Shown here piece after piece: positions 1-5,882 of a stretch of DNA of 10,742 bases. Below the pieces are notes generated by a model. The model was not told where the DNA came from. It saw nothing but the letters and a program-made list of their open reading frames with translations, and ran no database searches. The stretch's first letter is position 1. The number at the start of each line of letters is the position of its first letter. The stretch comes from Porticoccaceae bacterium. GTDB taxonomy: Bacteria > Pseudomonadota > Gammaproteobacteria > Pseudomonadales > Porticoccaceae. Location of the stretch: NCBI GenBank assembly GCA_002692165.1, contig NZJL01000072.1:1-10742 (forward strand), given 5' to 3'. Made by a program: the position numbers and the translations under genes.

Positions 1-560
1 TGTGGGAAGGAGGGATGTCTTTTCATGGCGGATTGATTGGGGTCGTTATTTCAACCGCTTTGGTTGCAAGAAAATTTCGCATTCCATTTTTGGTTTTGTC
101 TGATTTTATTGTGCCGTTGGTTCCGACGGGACTTCTTTATGGTAGGCTAGCAAATTTTGTTAACCAAGAGCTTTGGGGACGCGCCACAGATGTTCCTTGG
201 GCGATGATATTCCCGGCTGATCCAACCGGGACTCCCAGACATCCCTCACAGCTTTATGAGGCTCTCGGCGAAGGGCTTTTATTATTTTTAATCTTAAGCT
301 GGTTTGCTAGCAAGCCTCGTTTGAAAGGAGAGGTCTCTGGTCTGTTTTTACTTCTCTATGGTTTTGTTCGCTTTCTGATCGAATTTGTGCGCCAACCTGA
401 CGTTCAGTTCCAAGACGTGGAAGCCCTATTCGAGTTGTTTAATTGGATGACACAAGGCCAATGGCTATCTGTGCCCATGATTATTGCTGGATTTTGGTTG
501 ATGCGAACAGCCACAGGGCTGGGACACAAAGATTCTGCACAAGGCGGCAAAAGACAGTGA
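1..560 (+). CDS. lgt: Prolipoprotein diacylglyceryl transferase, 3' part (N-terminus outside window)
   Basis: Lgt is an inner-membrane enzyme that transfers diacylglycerol from phosphatidylglycerol to the lipobox cysteine of prolipoproteins, the first step of lipoprotein maturation. About 185 residues are visible. The frame is open through the left edge and reads [10 protein letters not shown], matching the conserved Lgt stretch with the essential His, so the ATG at 15 is an internal Met and not the start. The Lgt signature follows as [14 protein letters not shown] (about 141-182), then RHPSQLYE (about 237-260), the SGLFLLLYG membrane segment, EFVRQPD, and a last hydrophobic helix ([14 protein letters not shown]). 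Relative to E. coli Lgt (291 residues, from memory), roughly the first 90 residues are missing, and the loop before RHPSQLYE is short. The TGA at 558-560 overlaps the thyA start. The lgt-thyA order matches E. coli. Family assignment is very secure. Confidence 0.96.
   Translation, partial: WEGGMSFHGGLIGVVISTALVARKFRIPFLVLSDFIVPLVPTGLLYGRLANFVNQELWGRATDVPWAMIFPADPTGTPRHPSQLYEALGEGLLLFLILSWFASKPRLKGEVSGLFLLLYGFVRFLIEFVRQPDVQFQDVEALFELFNWMTQGQWLSVPMIIAGFWLMRTATGLGHKDSAQGGKRQ
557..560 (+). promoter_or_regulatory. GTGA stop/start overlap, lgt to thyA
   Basis: The GTG start of thyA (557-559) and the TGA stop of lgt (558-560) share bases. Upstream lies only a weak purine-rich stretch (541-547). The seen geometry is that of termination-reinitiation coupling; the coupling itself is inferred. 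Confidence 0.75.
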
Positions 561-1462
561 AGCAATATCAAAAACTCATCCGTTACATATTGGATGAAGG
601 TGTGAGAAAAGATGATCGCACTGGAACTGGTACGTTGAGCATCTTTGGGTACCAGATGCGGTTCGATTTAAATCAAGGATTCCCTTTGGTAACAACAAAG
701 AGTGTCCACTTTAAATCCATTGTGCATGAGTTACTTTGGTTCATAAGAGGGGATACAAATATCAGATATCTCGTGAAAAATGGTGTAAGCATATGGAACG
801 ATTGGCCGTTTGAGAATTGGTTGCGAGAAAATGCCATGCAACTAGATTTCCCATCTGGTTCCTCGGAGAGAAAGGCGTTGATGTCTGATTTCGCATCTAA
901 AATCGCCGATGATCAAGCTTTCGCAGAAAAATTTGGATGCCTAGGTCCAGTCTATGGCAAACAATGGCGACAGTTCGAGGGTGTCGACCAGCTAGCAATA
1001 ATAATCGATAATTTAAAAACCAACCCCGATTCTCGTCGTCATGTCGTATCCGCATGGAACCCGAAAGATATTCCAGTTATGGTAAAAGCGGGATTACCTC
1101 CATGCCATACTATTTTCCAATTTTATGTTATTGACAATAAATTATCTTGCCAATTGTATCAGCGCAGCGCTGACGTCTTTTTGGGCGTTCCATTTAATAT
1201 TGCTTCCTATGCTCTCCTTACCGAAATGATTGCTCACGTTTGTGGCCTACAACTCGGCGAGTTTATACACACGTTTGGAGATGCACATCTATACATAAAT
1301 CACCTCCGACAGGCAGATGAACTGCTGGCCCGAGAGCCTGTCAAATTGCCTAGGTTGCGAATTAATCGTCGGGTTGACAATATTTTTGAGTTTGTCTTTG
1401 ATGATATTGAACTTCTAGGCTATCGCCCTCATGCCGCTATCGCAGCGCCGGTTGCAGTTTGA
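557..1462 (+). CDS. thyA: Thymidylate synthase, long form with small-domain insert, GTG start
   Basis: ThyA makes dTMP from dUMP using 5,10-methylene-tetrahydrofolate as carbon donor and reductant, releasing dihydrofolate; it is a cytosolic homodimer. From the GTG at 557 the protein is 301 residues and begins V(M)KQYQKLI, aligning with E. coli MKQYLELM. The frame is open further upstream, but that is lgt in another frame. Visible residues: Arg21 (DRTGTGT), Arg160-Arg161 (DSRRH), nucleophile Cys183 (LPPCH), QRS at 202-204, Asn214 (PFNIASY), His244/Tyr246 (DAHLY) and the conserved C-terminal APVAV. Between IWNDW (79-83) and GPVYGKQW (130-137) it carries about 39 residues absent from the 264-residue E. 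coli enzyme, at the place where Lactobacillus casei ThyA has its small domain. The start overlaps the lgt stop (GTGA) behind only a weak purine stretch (541-547), so coupling to lgt is likely. Confidence 0.96.
   Translation: MKQYQKLIRYILDEGVRKDDRTGTGTLSIFGYQMRFDLNQGFPLVTTKSVHFKSIVHELLWFIRGDTNIRYLVKNGVSIWNDWPFENWLRENAMQLDFPSGSSERKALMSDFASKIADDQAFAEKFGCLGPVYGKQWRQFEGVDQLAIIIDNLKTNPDSRRHVVSAWNPKDIPVMVKAGLPPCHTIFQFYVIDNKLSCQLYQRSADVFLGVPFNIASYALLTEMIAHVCGLQLGEFIHTFGDAHLYINHLRQADELLAREPVKLPRLRINRRVDNIFEFVFDDIELLGYRPHAAIAAPVAV
1459..1462 (+). promoter_or_regulatory. TTGA stop/start overlap, thyA to folA
   Basis: The TTG start (1459-1461) overlaps the thyA stop TGA (1460-1462). No Shine-Dalgarno-like purine tract is visible in the preceding 20 bases, which suggests folA depends on ribosomes finishing thyA. 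Confidence 0.7.
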
Positions 1463-1959
1463 TTACTATATCAATAGTTGTGGCGATGAGCCGTAATCTC
1501 GGAATTGGTCGTGGCAACCAGCTGCCATGGCATTTGCCGGAGGACTTGCGAAATTTTAAAAGCATTACGATGGGCAAACCTCTCATCATGGGAAGGAAGA
1601 CTTTTGATTCAATTGGGCGGGCTCTTCCCGGGCGAACAAATATTGTCGTCACACGAAATACTAAATGGTCCTCAAATACTGTGCTCGTTGCAAATTCTTT
1701 CGAAATGGCTGTTTCATTGGCTAAAAGAGTATGTCACCAAAACGATGGCAGCGAGTTGATGGTGATCGGCGGTGAAATGATATACCGAGCCGCGTTACCA
1801 ATTGTTTCGAGATTATATCTGACTGAAGTTGAGGCAGAGATAGCAGCTGACACTTTTTTCCCTGATTTTGACAAGGCGCAGTGGGTGGAAAAACATAGGC
1901 GTCAAGGTAAATCTCAAACTGATGTTTCTTACAACTTTATCATTCTAGAAAGGAGATGA
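1459..1959 (+). CDS. folA: Dihydrofolate reductase, TTG start overlapping thyA
   Basis: FolA reduces dihydrofolate to tetrahydrofolate with NADPH, regenerating the cofactor that ThyA oxidises, so the overlapping gene pair closes the thymidylate cycle. The protein has 166 residues, close to the usual 160-170. Seen in order: first beta strand ISIVVAMS (4-11), Met20-type loop [12 protein letters not shown] (13-24), catalytic acid Asp29 in LPEDLRNF, cofactor motif MGRKTF (44-49), LPGR (57-60), the glycine pair in VIGGEMIY (102-109) and LYLTEV (119-124). The TTG at 1459-1461 was chosen because it is the only usual bacterial start (ATG, GTG or TTG) that keeps the first beta strand; the next ATG would remove the first nine residues. 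It overlaps the thyA stop as TTGA and has no clear Shine-Dalgarno sequence, so reinitiation after thyA is the likely mode of translation. The assignment is secure; the exact start is slightly less so. Confidence 0.95.
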   Translation: MITISIVVAMSRNLGIGRGNQLPWHLPEDLRNFKSITMGKPLIMGRKTFDSIGRALPGRTNIVVTRNTKWSSNTVLVANSFEMAVSLAKRVCHQNDGSELMVIGGEMIYRAALPIVSRLYLTEVEAEIAADTFFPDFDKAQWVEKHRRQGKSQTDVSYNFIILERR

Positions 1960-2141
1960 TCGGGGGGTCTTACGTTTCTGTGCGCAATCGCATACAATTG
2001 GGCCCGCCATATGGATTTATGGGCTAAATTTAATCTTTAGACAAAGGCGTGTGGAAGAAGTAAAACCAATTCTGGACTACCTTGCCAATTGCGCAGGTGG
2101 CTTGAGAAAAAATTACATTATAAGCCCAAATTGAGGGAACT
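1960..2141. other. Gap between folA and the TonB cluster; weak promoter signals
   Basis: No recognisable gene occupies this 182-base gap. It holds a -10-like TATAAG at 2119-2124 with no convincing -35 at 16-18 bases, and an imperfect hairpin CCATA/TATGG near 2007-2022 with an AT-rich tail that is too weak to call a terminator. Frame 2 is open from 1949 to the TGA at 2132-2134, with a GTG at 2051. A 23-codon ATG frame (1956-2027) starts inside the folA stop. Whether the TonB cluster has its own promoter here or is read through from folA cannot be settled from sequence. No Fur-box-like repeat is seen. Confidence 0.5.
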
Positions 2142-2924
2142 ATGAAAATGCAATCGTTAAAAGCTATGACATGTGCTGTCATATTTGGTATTACGCTTGG
2201 AACCGCATCTTTGCAAGCGGCCGAGGTGGAGGACTTGCTCAGGGCAGGAGCAGTAAAAGTTGAAGCTGGTGCTGCGGCGCAACTTAAGATCGATCGGATA
2301 GCCGATCAAACTGATGGTTTGTTGCAGGAATTCAAGCAAGTCAACAAACAGATTGAATCGTTGCGTGTATACAACGCGCAATTGGAACGCCAAGTGGCAA
2401 GCCAGAATCAGATGATGTTGGAGCTTGAGACATCAATAGCAAACGCGACCGTTATAGAACGTGGAGTGACGCCTCTGATGTTGAATATGATCGACGCTCT
2501 GGAGGACTTTATAAGCCTCGACCTTCCTTTTAAGCAAGAGCAGCGGTTGAGTGCCGTTGATGACTTGTCCACTAACGTGGACAGCGCCAGGTTTTCTTCG
2601 GCCGAAAAATTTCGTCAAATTCTTGAGGTATATGACATAGAGTCCGAATATAGCCAATCGATCGAAACCTACCGGGATATGATTGATATAAACGCTAATG
2701 GTTCGGAGATAGAGGTTGATGTCCTCAGAGTTGGCCGTGTTGTTTTGGCTTACCAGACGAAGGATAAGGCGCAAACCGGTGCATGGAACAAGAATTCGGG
2801 GTCTTGGGAAACATTGGGCGCAGATTATCGTCGTCCGATAGATGAAGCAATTCAAATCGCTCAGAAGATCAAAGCTCAAGATGTTATCGAGATGCCGATA
2901 ACAACACCGGAGATTGCAAAATGA
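2142..2924 (+). CDS. DUF3450 periplasmic coiled-coil protein of a TonB2-type cluster
   Basis: A 260-residue DUF3450 protein; its molecular function is not established. An N-terminal signal peptide (basic start, hydrophobic 9-22, likely cleavage after LQA at 24-26) places it in the periplasm. Residues about 40-105 are rich in Q, E, K and hydrophobics in a coiled-coil pattern. The second half carries the family hallmarks: LDLPF (126-130), AEKFRQILEVY (154-164), VDVLRVGRVVLAYQT (192-206) and a tryptophan segment GAWNKNSGSW. Genes of this family usually open clusters with ttpC, exbB, exbD, tonB and a TPR gene, exactly as here. A GAGGGA sequence at 2133-2138 serves the ATG at 2142 (close spacing) or the in-frame ATG at 2148; this changes only two residues. 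The stop overlaps the next start (ATGA, 2921-2924). Family recognition is firm; a role in supporting TonB energy transduction is inferred from neighbours. Confidence 0.88.
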   Translation: MKMQSLKAMTCAVIFGITLGTASLQAAEVEDLLRAGAVKVEAGAAAQLKIDRIADQTDGLLQEFKQVNKQIESLRVYNAQLERQVASQNQMMLELETSIANATVIERGVTPLMLNMIDALEDFISLDLPFKQEQRLSAVDDLSTNVDSARFSSAEKFRQILEVYDIESEYSQSIETYRDMIDINANGSEIEVDVLRVGRVVLAYQTKDKAQTGAWNKNSGSWETLGADYRRPIDEAIQIAQKIKAQDVIEMPITTPEIAK

Positions 2925-4291
2925 AAACAAAATTCTTTTCAATATGTGCTTTAACAGTGATGGTCGCAATGATCAGCGTCTCGTCGGTTGCTGAGGATGC
3001 CAAATCCTTGGATGAACTTCTTCAGATGATTGAAAAATCTCAGGCAACTGAAACAAAGGAATATAAAGAACGTGAAACTGAATTTAATTCAGACAAATCA
3101 GCTCAGGCGCGATTGTTGAAAAAAGCTCAGGATACCCGAACCAGTGAAGAGCGGCGATCCGATAGACTTGAGCAAAACATCCGCGATAATGAGCAAAAAA
3201 TCATCGCCTTGAGGACCCAATTGGACAAAAGACTTGGCTCGCTCAAAGAACTTTTTGGACACCTAACGGGTGCTGCGGGAGACATTCGCGCTAATCTTAA
3301 TCAGTCGGTCGTGAGCGCTCAGATACCCGGACGGACAGAGTTTCTTGATGAGTTGATCGAAAAAATGAGCAGCGATACGCGATTGCCTTCCATTGAGGAT
3401 ATCGAGAAGCTTTGGTTTGAGCAACAACGTGAGATGATCGAGAGCAGTCGGGTTGTGAAGTTTTCTAGGCAAGTCACTATGACTAATGGTAAGCAAAGGG
3501 ATATGGAGGTTGTTCGTGTGGGCACATACAATCTCTTGGCAGGAGGTGATTATTTAGAATTTAATCCCGACTCCGGAGCAGTCTCAGTGCTTCCTCGCCA
3601 GCCAGATTCAAAGCATCAGGCTAGTGCTTCCAATCTCCAGTCTGCTAGCTCAGGTTTCACAAAGGTGGGTTTAGACCCATCGGGCCCATTTGGAGGGGGG
3701 CTCTTAAGAGCGCTTATAAATACGCCTTCTTTGGTAGAGCGATGGCATTTCGGCGGTATTGTGGGATATGTAATCACCGGCGTGTTTGTAGTGGCTATCC
3801 TTCTTGCGCTATGGCGTTTTGCGGTGCTCTTTGCAATGTCCTCGAGTGTTAGCTCCCAACTGAAGACTAGGGAACCAAACACGAATAATCCTCTTGGGCG
3901 GGTTCTCCAGGTAGCATCTGAAAATCCCAACTTGGACCCAGAATCGTTGGAGTTAAAGTTGCATGAAGCAGTGTTGAAAGAACGTCCAGCCATAGAGTCC
4001 GGGCTCAATCTATTAAAAATCATTGCTATGGTTGCGCCTTTGATGGGATTGCTGGGAACCGTTACAGGAATGATTCTGACATTCCAAATGATTACTCTAT
4101 TTGGGGCTGGTGATCCTAAAGCAATGGCCGGAGGGATCTCGCAAGCCTTGGTGACCACTGTACTTGGTCTGTGCGTGGCAATTCCCACCGTGCTCTTGCA
4201 TACGCTTGTGAATGGGAGGGCACAGCGAATCCTGCATGTTTTAGAGGAGCAGAGTGCAGGAATCGTGGCTGAGTCTGTCGAGGGAAGTTGA
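2921..4291 (+). CDS. ttpC: TtpC-like MotA/TolQ/ExbB proton-channel family protein with large periplasmic N-terminus
   Basis: A 456-residue relative of Vibrio TtpC, which is needed for TonB2-type transport and is thought to bridge the ExbB/ExbD motor and TonB. Seen in order: signal peptide 1-24 (cleavage near SSVA/ED); a charged coiled-coil region about 28-115; a globular periplasmic part to about 225 that includes VVRVGTYNLL (197-206); a Ser/Gly-rich linker; then membrane segments at about 279-305, 363-395 and 405-431. The MotA/TolQ/ExbB signature APLMGLLGTVTGMI lies at 372-385, followed by GDPKAMAGGISQAL. The length is about that of TtpC and far above an ordinary ExbB. Translation starts at the ATG at 2921, overlapping the DUF3450 stop, behind GGAG at 2909-2912 (8-base spacing). 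One base separates it from exbB. The family is certain; the TtpC role rests on architecture and gene order. Confidence 0.9.
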   Translation: MKTKFFSICALTVMVAMISVSSVAEDAKSLDELLQMIEKSQATETKEYKERETEFNSDKSAQARLLKKAQDTRTSEERRSDRLEQNIRDNEQKIIALRTQLDKRLGSLKELFGHLTGAAGDIRANLNQSVVSAQIPGRTEFLDELIEKMSSDTRLPSIEDIEKLWFEQQREMIESSRVVKFSRQVTMTNGKQRDMEVVRVGTYNLLAGGDYLEFNPDSGAVSVLPRQPDSKHQASASNLQSASSGFTKVGLDPSGPFGGGLLRALINTPSLVERWHFGGIVGYVITGVFVVAILLALWRFAVLFAMSSSVSSQLKTREPNTNNPLGRVLQVASENPNLDPESLELKLHEAVLKERPAIESGLNLLKIIAMVAPLMGLLGTVTGMILTFQMITLFGAGDPKAMAGGISQALVTTVLGLCVAIPTVLLHTLVNGRAQRILHVLEEQSAGIVAESVEGS

Positions 4292-4292
4292 T

Positions 4293-4817
4293 ATGTTTGT
4301 CAGCGATCTTTTTGCGGACATGGATAAATTCATGGACTCAGGAGGGCAGGTGCTTTGGGCCATAGCCGTGCTGCTCTTTGTCATGTGGACTTTAATTTTC
4401 GAGCGTATCTGGTATCTGCGTGGTACGGTTTCGTCTGATATTGGGTTGGCCAAGTCTTCATGGCAAAACCGGTCCGATAGAGCTTCAAAGCGGGCCCGAC
4501 AAGTACGAGAAAAATTAATCTCGGAGGTGGGTTTAAAGATTGACCAAAATGTCATGATGATAAAAACACTTGTGGCTCTGGCTCCCTTGTTTGGGTTATT
4601 AGGAACTGTAACCGGAATGATTGTAGTTTTTGATGTCATGGCTTACACAGGTGGTGGAGACGCCAAAGCTATGGCCGGCGGCGTTTCAAAGGCCACTATT
4701 CCTACCATGTCGGGGATGGTTGCAGCGCTATCTGGAGTGTTCGGACTTACAATTGTCGAAAAAAATGCAGAGCGAAAAAAAGGCGTTTTAGAGAACAGTC
4801 TGAATATGGAACAATGA
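4293..4817 (+). CDS. exbB: ExbB proton-channel subunit, short TonB2-type
   Basis: ExbB forms the inner-membrane channel that, with ExbD, uses the proton gradient to energise TonB. The 174-residue protein has membrane segments at about 17-40, 90-117 and 131-157. The family signature ALAPLFGLLGTVTGMI is at 95-110, followed by GGGDAKAMAGGVSKA. It is shorter than E. coli ExbB (244 residues, from memory), as is usual for ExbB2-type proteins. An in-frame start upstream (4254) would lie inside ttpC; the ATG at 4293 is preferred because GAGGGAAG (4280-4287) precedes it and it gives the usual short N-terminus. One base separates it from the ttpC stop. The cluster therefore encodes two different members of the same channel family side by side. 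exbD follows after 40 bases. Confidence 0.93.
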   Translation: MFVSDLFADMDKFMDSGGQVLWAIAVLLFVMWTLIFERIWYLRGTVSSDIGLAKSSWQNRSDRASKRARQVREKLISEVGLKIDQNVMMIKTLVALAPLFGLLGTVTGMIVVFDVMAYTGGGDAKAMAGGVSKATIPTMSGMVAALSGVFGLTIVEKNAERKKGVLENSLNMEQ

Positions 4818-4844
4818 TGGGTGTTAAGTAACCACTCACAGAGT

Positions 4845-4850
4845 GGGAGA
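4845..4850 (+). promoter_or_regulatory. Ribosome binding site that decides the exbD start
   Basis: GGGAGA lies 7 bases before the ATG at 4858. It overlaps the competing in-frame GTG at 4843 and so cannot serve it, which supports the ATG. Confidence 0.7.
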
Positions 4851-4857
4851 TATAGTA

Positions 4858-5262
4858 ATGCGAATTAGAACGAGAACCTCGGAAGACCAAGGCCAAGCTA
4901 TTGACTTAACTCCAATGCTGGATGTCGTATTCATAATGCTGATATTTTTCATTGTCACTGCAACCTTTATCAAGTTGCCTGGTGTTGATATTACAAAAGT
5001 TGATACTAAGACCTCTGACCCTTATAAGAAGGTTGGGATATTGGTTGCTGTAAGCGGTAATAATGAATATTGGATAGATAAGAAACGTGTTGAGGGTTCG
5101 GGTCTTAAGCTCAATCTCACCCGCATGTTTAATGATAATCCTAAGGGGGGTATGGTTATCCAGGCTGACAATGAGGCGGATATAGAATCGTTGGCGAGGG
5201 TGGCTGATGTGGCGCGCGAGATTGGTATTTCACCGGTCGCGATTTCTGTAGAGAACGACTGA
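4858..5262 (+). CDS. exbD: ExbD biopolymer transport protein
   Basis: ExbD has one membrane helix and a periplasmic domain; its helix sits inside the ExbB channel and carries the proton-responsive Asp. The 134-residue protein has a short cytoplasmic start, then DLTPMLDVVF (16-25) leading into the membrane helix (about 20-42). Asp22 aligns with the essential Asp25 of E. coli ExbD. The periplasmic part includes KVGILVAVSGNNEYW and MVIQADNEA, with the family's closing GISPVAISVE. A GTG at 4843 is in frame, but the ATG at 4858 is chosen because GGGAGA (4845-4850) stands 7 bases ahead of it and because it gives the normal N-terminus. Nine bases separate the stop from tonB. Confidence 0.94.
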   Translation: MRIRTRTSEDQGQAIDLTPMLDVVFIMLIFFIVTATFIKLPGVDITKVDTKTSDPYKKVGILVAVSGNNEYWIDKKRVEGSGLKLNLTRMFNDNPKGGMVIQADNEADIESLARVADVAREIGISPVAISVEND

Positions 5263-5271
5263 GCTTTTGTT

Positions 5272-5874
5272 ATGGCAATATTACGTTTTGGAACATCATT
5301 AGCACTTGGATTCATTGTCACATTTGCTCTAATTGTTGTCATGTTCAAGCTGATTGATTCCGGGAATACGGAATTGGATTCCAAACAAGCAATCAAGATA
5401 GCCGACTTTCTGCATGTCGAGCGCGAGATGACCACCAATGTAAAGACTGCAGAGATCGAGAAACCCGATGATCCAGAGCCTCCGCCCGAGATACCAGAGG
5501 ATAATATTGAATTTGAGATGCCTGATAATGCGGTAAGCATGGCCGCTGCGCCGATGGGTAGTAAAATAAGCCTGTCCACAGGCACTTTTGCTCGGGATAC
5601 AGATTACATCCCGGTCTACGTTCCGCAGCCTCAATATCCGCGTCGAGCTCAGACACGTGGCAAAGAAGGTTATGCCGTGGTGGAAGTCATTATCACCACT
5701 ACAGGAGGCGTGAGAGATCCAGTCATGATAGAAGAAGATCCGGAGGGATGGGGGTTTGGGCGTGCCGCTCTGAAGGCTGCAAATAAACTTAAGTATAACC
5801 CCCGCGTGATAGACGGAGTTCCTCAGGAAGTTCCGGGTGTGTTATACAAGTTTACATTCCAGATGCAAAAATAG
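5272..5874 (+). CDS. tonB: TonB energy transducer, short TonB2-type
   Basis: TonB spans the periplasm and passes energy from ExbB/ExbD to outer-membrane receptors by binding their TonB box. The 200-residue protein has one N-terminal membrane anchor (about 8-28), a brief acidic/proline segment (KPDDPEPPPEIPED, 64-77) and a C-terminal domain from about 110. That domain begins YVPQPQYPRRAQ with the conserved Tyr-Pro at 122-123, continues GYAVVEVIITTTGGV, and ends LYKFTFQMQK. The proline region is far shorter than in E. coli TonB (239 residues), as in TonB2 proteins. The anchor contains no His, unlike E. coli TonB with His20. The start ATG has only a weak upstream purine match overlapping the exbD stop, so coupling to exbD is likely. 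No TonB-dependent receptor gene is nearby, so the cargo is unknown. Confidence 0.92.
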   Translation: MAILRFGTSLALGFIVTFALIVVMFKLIDSGNTELDSKQAIKIADFLHVEREMTTNVKTAEIEKPDDPEPPPEIPEDNIEFEMPDNAVSMAAAPMGSKISLSTGTFARDTDYIPVYVPQPQYPRRAQTRGKEGYAVVEVIITTTGGVRDPVMIEEDPEGWGFGRAALKAANKLKYNPRVIDGVPQEVPGVLYKFTFQMQK

Positions 5875-5882
5875 GAGTCCTT

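Noticed and set aside
15..17. ATG at 15 as the start of lgt
   Set aside because: The frame is open to the left edge and the residues before it (WEGG) continue the conserved Lgt sequence, so this Met is internal.
443..556. Upstream extension of thyA to an ATG at 443
   Set aside because: The extra 38 residues lie within lgt and are its out-of-frame translation; the GTG at 557 gives the conserved ThyA N-terminus.
2082..2087. TTGCCA as a -35 box for the TonB cluster
   Set aside because: The nearest -10-like sequence is more than 25 bases away, too far for a standard promoter.
2433..2969. 178-codon open frame on the minus strand
   Set aside because: It is antisense to the DUF3450 gene and the start of ttpC, with a Cys/Arg/His-rich composition typical of antisense shadows.
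3616..4188. 190-codon open frame on the minus strand
   Set aside because: It is antisense to the well-recognised membrane region of ttpC and has no family resemblance.
5500..5529. GATAAT repeated twice, resembling parts of a Fur box
   Set aside because: The two copies lie inside the tonB coding sequence (Asp-Asn codons), with unsuitable spacing and position for a promoter operator.
5022..5585. 187-codon open frame on the minus strand
   Set aside because: It spans the antisense of exbD and tonB, both firmly identified; it is a low-complexity shadow.
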